Part shown: positions 5,908 to 8,706 of the stretch, piece after piece | Position numbering within the stretch: position 1 is the first letter of the stretch | Layout: each line of letters begins with the position of its first letter | Source of the DNA: Bacteroidota bacterium | Lineage (GTDB): Bacteria; Bacteroidota; Ignavibacteria; UBA10030; BY39 | NCBI GenBank assembly: GCA_018830765.1 | Contig: JAHJRJ010000263.1 | Location: 1 to 8,706, forward strand | Direction of reading: 5' to 3' | DNA length: 8,706 bases | Notes under the pieces: model-generated | Told to the model about the DNA's origin: nothing | The model's input: the letters and a program-made list of their open reading frames with translations, nothing else | The model's database searches: none | Made by a program: the position numbers and the translations under genes

Positions 5908-8493
5908 ATGAAAAAACTATCAAAAGCTACTACATCAAAAACCGATAAGGAGCCTGAAGAAGTTTTGGATGATTATAAAAGTATAATCGAAATTGCCGAC
6001 GAGATAATTTTTCGAACAGACATCAAAGGAAAATTTCTATTCGCTAATCCGGCGACCCTGAAAACTACCGGCTATAACGAAGATGAATTTTTTAGAAAGA
6101 TATTTTTCGACCTTATTCCACCCGAATACTCAAATCCGGTTAAAGATTTTTTTGCCTCTCAAATCAAGAATAAAATCGATAGAACGTATTTCGAATTTCC
6201 GGTAACCAACAAATCTGGTAAAATAATTTGGTTCGGGCAGAACACTATTCTTTTGAAAGAGGCTGACAAGTTAAAAGGATTACAATGTATTGCACGCGAC
6301 ATTACTCCGCGCAAACTCGTCGAACAAGAAACGTTAATGCTCGCGAAAATATTAGAGCAAACTACAGAGATGATCCTGATAACCGACAGGCAGGGTATAG
6401 TACAGTATGTTAATTCTGCATTCGAGAAAATTACGCAGTACAGCAAATGGGAAATATTAGGGAAAAGAGCCGATGTATTAAGAACTGGCGAAACCACACA
6501 AAAATATATCGACGAGGCGTGGGAGAAAGTTCTTAACAAGAAGGTTTGGCACGGAGTAATAAAAAACCGGAAAAAAGATGGCACAGTTTACGACGAAGAG
6601 CTTACAATGAATCCGGTTTTCAATGAATTAGGGGAGATCGTAAACATTGTTGAGATTAAAAGAGATATTACCGAGGAGATTAAACAACGCGAAGCGCTTC
6701 TTCAAGCTGAACACAGATACAAAGGTATTTTTGATAATGCCATAGAAGGAATTTACCAATCATCGATTGACGGAAAACTACTGACTGCGAACAAGGCATT
6801 GCTACAAATGCTCGGATATGAAAGTTTGGAAGAGATGCAATCACTCGATATATCTCAATCTCTTTATGTCAATCCTGATGACCGCAAATCTTTCCAGAAG
6901 ATTATGGATAAGGACGGCAAGGTTATCGACTATGAGATAAGATTGAAACGCAAAGACGGAACAGAAATAATCGTGCTCGAAAATTCCCGCACTGTAACTG
7001 ACCTCGAAGGTAATGTAGCATACTACGAGGGGATCATTCAGGATATAACCAAAAGGAAGGAAGCCGAAGAAAAATTTAAAAGAATTTTCGAGAACGCCAT
7101 CGAAGGTATCTATCAATCTTCGATTGACGGAAAACTAATGACTGCGAACAAGGCATTACTACAAATGCTCGGATATGAAAGTTTGGAAGAGATGCAATCA
7201 CTCGATATATCTCAATCGCTTTATGTCAATCCTGACGAACGCAAATCTTTCCAAAAGATTATGGATAAGGATGGCAAGGTTATCGACTATGAGATAAGAT
7301 TGAAACGCAAAGACGGCACAGAAATAATTGTGCTCGAAAATTCCCGCACTGTAACTGACAGCGCCGGAAATATAGCTTACTACGAGGGCATCATCCAGGA
7401 TATTACCAAACGAAAAGAAGCCGAAAACTCTATCAGGATGTTGAACGCCCAGAAAGATAAATTTCTCTCGATCGTATCGCACGACCTACGCGCGCCGTTC
7501 AACAGCATACTCGGTTTTACTGAAATTCTATTGGATGAAACTTCAGAGTTTACTCCTGAAGAGGAAAAAGAGTTCTTGGCGTTCATCAAACAAGCAGCCG
7601 AGCAGCAACTCAATCTACTCGGCAACTTACTGGATTGGTCGCGCCTCGAAACGGGCAGAATCCGCTTCGAGCCAAAACCAACTGACTTAAAATCGTTGGT
7701 TGATAAATCAATTGTTTCGCTGAAAGGTAATGCGCTCAAAAAGCAAATCAACCTATATTCAAGCATTCAAGAAAATATTACGGTCAATGTTGACGAAAAT
7801 TTAACCCTTCAACTCTTCGGTAATTTATTATCGAACGCACTAAAATTCACGCCTCAAAATGGTAGTGTGTGGGTTGATATTGACGACTCGGGCATCGATT
7901 TCGTAAAAGTATCAGTCAACGACAATGGAATCGGCATCCCGCCAGAAGATTTTGATAAACTGTTCAAAATCGATACGAAATACTATTCGCGAGGGACTGA
8001 AGGCGAAGAAGGCTCAGGCTTGGGACTGGCGCTTTGCGCCGAAATAGTCCAAAAACACGGCGGCAAAATCGAAATAAAAAGCGAAATCAACAAAGGAACT
8101 TCTTTCATCTTTAGTCTGCCCGCTGTTCGTAAATCTGCTCTTATAGTTGACGACAACAAAGGCGATCGGTCGTTGGCGATGCTCTACGTTCAACAAGCTT
8201 TCCCCGATATTATCATACTCGAAGCTTACGAAGGCTACGAAGCAATGTCGTTGGCAATGTCGCGCATCCCATCTATTATAATTGCCGACTTTGCAATGCC
8301 GGGTATGGACGGTTTACGACTTATACAAGAATTGAAACAGCAACCGCAAACTCAAAATATACCGGTGATTATTATTACTTCGTTCGAATCGAAAGCCGAT
8401 GCGGCATCGCTCATCCAGTACGGCGTAAAAGAAATTTTAATTAAACCCCTTACAAAAGAAGGGTTACAAAAAGCGATAGTTAAATATATATGA
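5908..8493 (+). CDS. Soluble hybrid histidine kinase, four PAS domains and REC
   Basis: An 861-residue sensor kinase with no signal peptide or membrane helix, so it senses a cytoplasmic signal. In order: PAS1 (about 22-140), PAS2 (144-262), PAS3 (270-388), PAS4 (389-507), HisKA (about 513-580), HATPase (about 625-738) and a receiver domain (743-861). The phospho-accepting histidine is H525 in SHDLRAP. The ATP site has N643 (N box), D672NGIGI (G1) and G702SGLGL (G2). The receiver has the acid pair D748/D749, phospho-acceptor D794, T824 and K846. All catalytic residues are present. No HPt or DNA-binding output is fused, so phosphate must pass on elsewhere. The PAS domains carry no recognisable haem or flavin motif. 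PAS3 and PAS4 are near-identical duplicates. No ribosome site is seen; the start is 9 nt after the peptidase stop, and the last 4 nt overlap the next lipoprotein gene. Confidence 0.95.
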   Translation: MKKLSKATTSKTDKEPEEVLDDYKSIIEIADEIIFRTDIKGKFLFANPATLKTTGYNEDEFFRKIFFDLIPPEYSNPVKDFFASQIKNKIDRTYFEFPVTNKSGKIIWFGQNTILLKEADKLKGLQCIARDITPRKLVEQETLMLAKILEQTTEMILITDRQGIVQYVNSAFEKITQYSKWEILGKRADVLRTGETTQKYIDEAWEKVLNKKVWHGVIKNRKKDGTVYDEELTMNPVFNELGEIVNIVEIKRDITEEIKQREALLQAEHRYKGIFDNAIEGIYQSSIDGKLLTANKALLQMLGYESLEEMQSLDISQSLYVNPDDRKSFQKIMDKDGKVIDYEIRLKRKDGTEIIVLENSRTVTDLEGNVAYYEGIIQDITKRKEAEEKFKRIFENAIEGIYQSSIDGKLMTANKALLQMLGYESLEEMQSLDISQSLYVNPDERKSFQKIMDKDGKVIDYEIRLKRKDGTEIIVLENSRTVTDSAGNIAYYEGIIQDITKRKEAENSIRMLNAQKDKFLSIVSHDLRAPFNSILGFTEILLDETSEFTPEEEKEFLAFIKQAAEQQLNLLGNLLDWSRLETGRIRFEPKPTDLKSLVDKSIVSLKGNALKKQINLYSSIQENITVNVDENLTLQLFGNLLSNALKFTPQNGSVWVDIDDSGIDFVKVSVNDNGIGIPPEDFDKLFKIDTKYYSRGTEGEEGSGLGLALCAEIVQKHGGKIEIKSEINKGTSFIFSLPAVRKSALIVDDNKGDRSLAMLYVQQAFPDIIILEAYEGYEAMSLAMSRIPSIIIADFAMPGMDGLRLIQELKQQPQTQNIPVIIITSFESKADAASLIQYGVKEILIKPLTKEGLQKAIVKYI
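6721..7425 (+). repeat. Tandem duplication of PAS3/PAS4 inside the kinase
   Basis: Two units with a period of 357 bp (119 codons) lie at 6721-7068 and 7078-7425. Aligned codon by codon, the core 6763-7002 against 7120-7359 differs at 9 of 240 bases and 2 of 80 residues (L/M and D/E). The left edge (6721-6762) differs at 10 of 42 bases and the right edge (7003-7068) at 13 of 66. Most differences are synonymous. The sharp change in divergence inside one reading frame suggests that an older tandem PAS pair was partly homogenised by recombination. Confidence 0.9.
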
Positions 8494-8706
8494 AATACGT
8501 AAGAATTATTTTCACACTCGTTGTAATTCTCACCGTAAATCTTGTCAGTTGCGGAGGAGTAGAGAAAAAAAAATCCGACTCGGGAAAAAGGTTAATCCAA
8601 CTAGCGAAAGAAACCCTCGAGTTTATCTGGCAGATTGAAGAAAGCGAAATGCGATACAGTCGAAAGAAATCGCCTAACGAATGGAAATTTGCCTATCAAT
8701 TGAAAA
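8490..8706 (+). CDS. Lipoprotein of unknown function, N-terminal part only
   Basis: The gene starts at an ATG that overlaps the kinase stop as ATGA and runs off the window end after 72 codons. It begins MKYVRIIFTLVVILTVN and has a clear lipobox LVSC with the lipidated cysteine at C21, followed by GGVEKKKSDSGKR and a helical, charged region (LIQLAKETLEFIWQIEESEMRY). The start is well supported by the overlap and the signal. The family cannot be named from this fragment. Its place directly after a sensor kinase and a lipoprotein peptidase suggests that the operon works on the cell envelope. Confidence 0.85.
   Translation, partial: MKYVRIIFTLVVILTVNLVSCGGVEKKKSDSGKRLIQLAKETLEFIWQIEESEMRYSRKKSPNEWKFAYQLK

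Noticed and set aside
6721..7425. PAS duplication as an assembly artefact.
   Set aside because: The copies differ at 32 positions, mostly synonymous, and the frame stays open, so they are real separate copies; long reads would still be useful.
6841..7482. Two similar minus-strand open frames opposite the kinase.
   Set aside because: Their similarity to each other only reflects the PAS3/PAS4 duplication on the other strand.

Overview
The window looks like chromosomal DNA from the Bacteroidota/Chlorobi side of the FCB group, most probably an Ignavibacteria- or Kryptonia-like lineage. The evidence is a decayed secreted-protein gene at 3115-4168. It carries Asp-box propeller repeats, a long-linker dockerin-like module and the start of a type IX secretion sorting domain (NYPNPFNPGT), a combination typical of that group. 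Base composition is moderately AT-rich, and clear Shine-Dalgarno sites are rare (good ones only before 2162 on the minus strand and before 4273). The phylum is an inference; no marker gene was available for a firm placement.

Left part, minus strand, in transcription order from 2997 down to 134: a four-helix membrane protein (2464-2997), a 100-residue conserved-looking protein of unknown function (2159-2461), a HAD phosphatase (1479-2162) and holo-ACP synthase AcpS (1099-1473). These are spaced by 2 nt or overlap and look like one operon. A MerR-type regulator (636-1031) follows behind its own candidate promoter. Next come a broken 5' copy of a tRNA, a small GIY-YIG nuclease gene (222-488), an intact tRNA-Pro(GGG) (171-245) and a Rho-independent terminator (134-165).

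The most interesting region is 171-592. The first 32 bases of the tRNA-Pro transcription unit occur twice, on either side of the GIY-YIG gene. The outer copy is interrupted by a 68-bp hairpin-rich insert. The simplest reading is a small GIY-YIG element that inserted in the anticodon stem of tRNA-Pro and rebuilt the tRNA by carrying its 5' part; the abandoned copy then received a second small repeat. The nuclease gene ends inside the tRNA, so tRNA processing would remove the stop codon from its message.

The middle (3001-4272) has no intact gene. It holds the remains of a type IX-secreted propeller/dockerin protein in three reading frames.

Right part, plus strand: a lipoprotein zinc peptidase of the M2/M3-like gluzincin type (4273-5898), a soluble hybrid histidine kinase with four PAS domains, HisKA, HATPase and REC (5908-8493), and the start of a second lipoprotein (8490-8706, cut by the window edge). 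They are spaced 9 nt apart and then overlap by 4 nt, so they form a likely operon. PAS3 and PAS4 of the kinase are a tandem duplicate whose central 240 bases are 96% identical while the edges differ at about 21% of positions, a mosaic that points to gene conversion.
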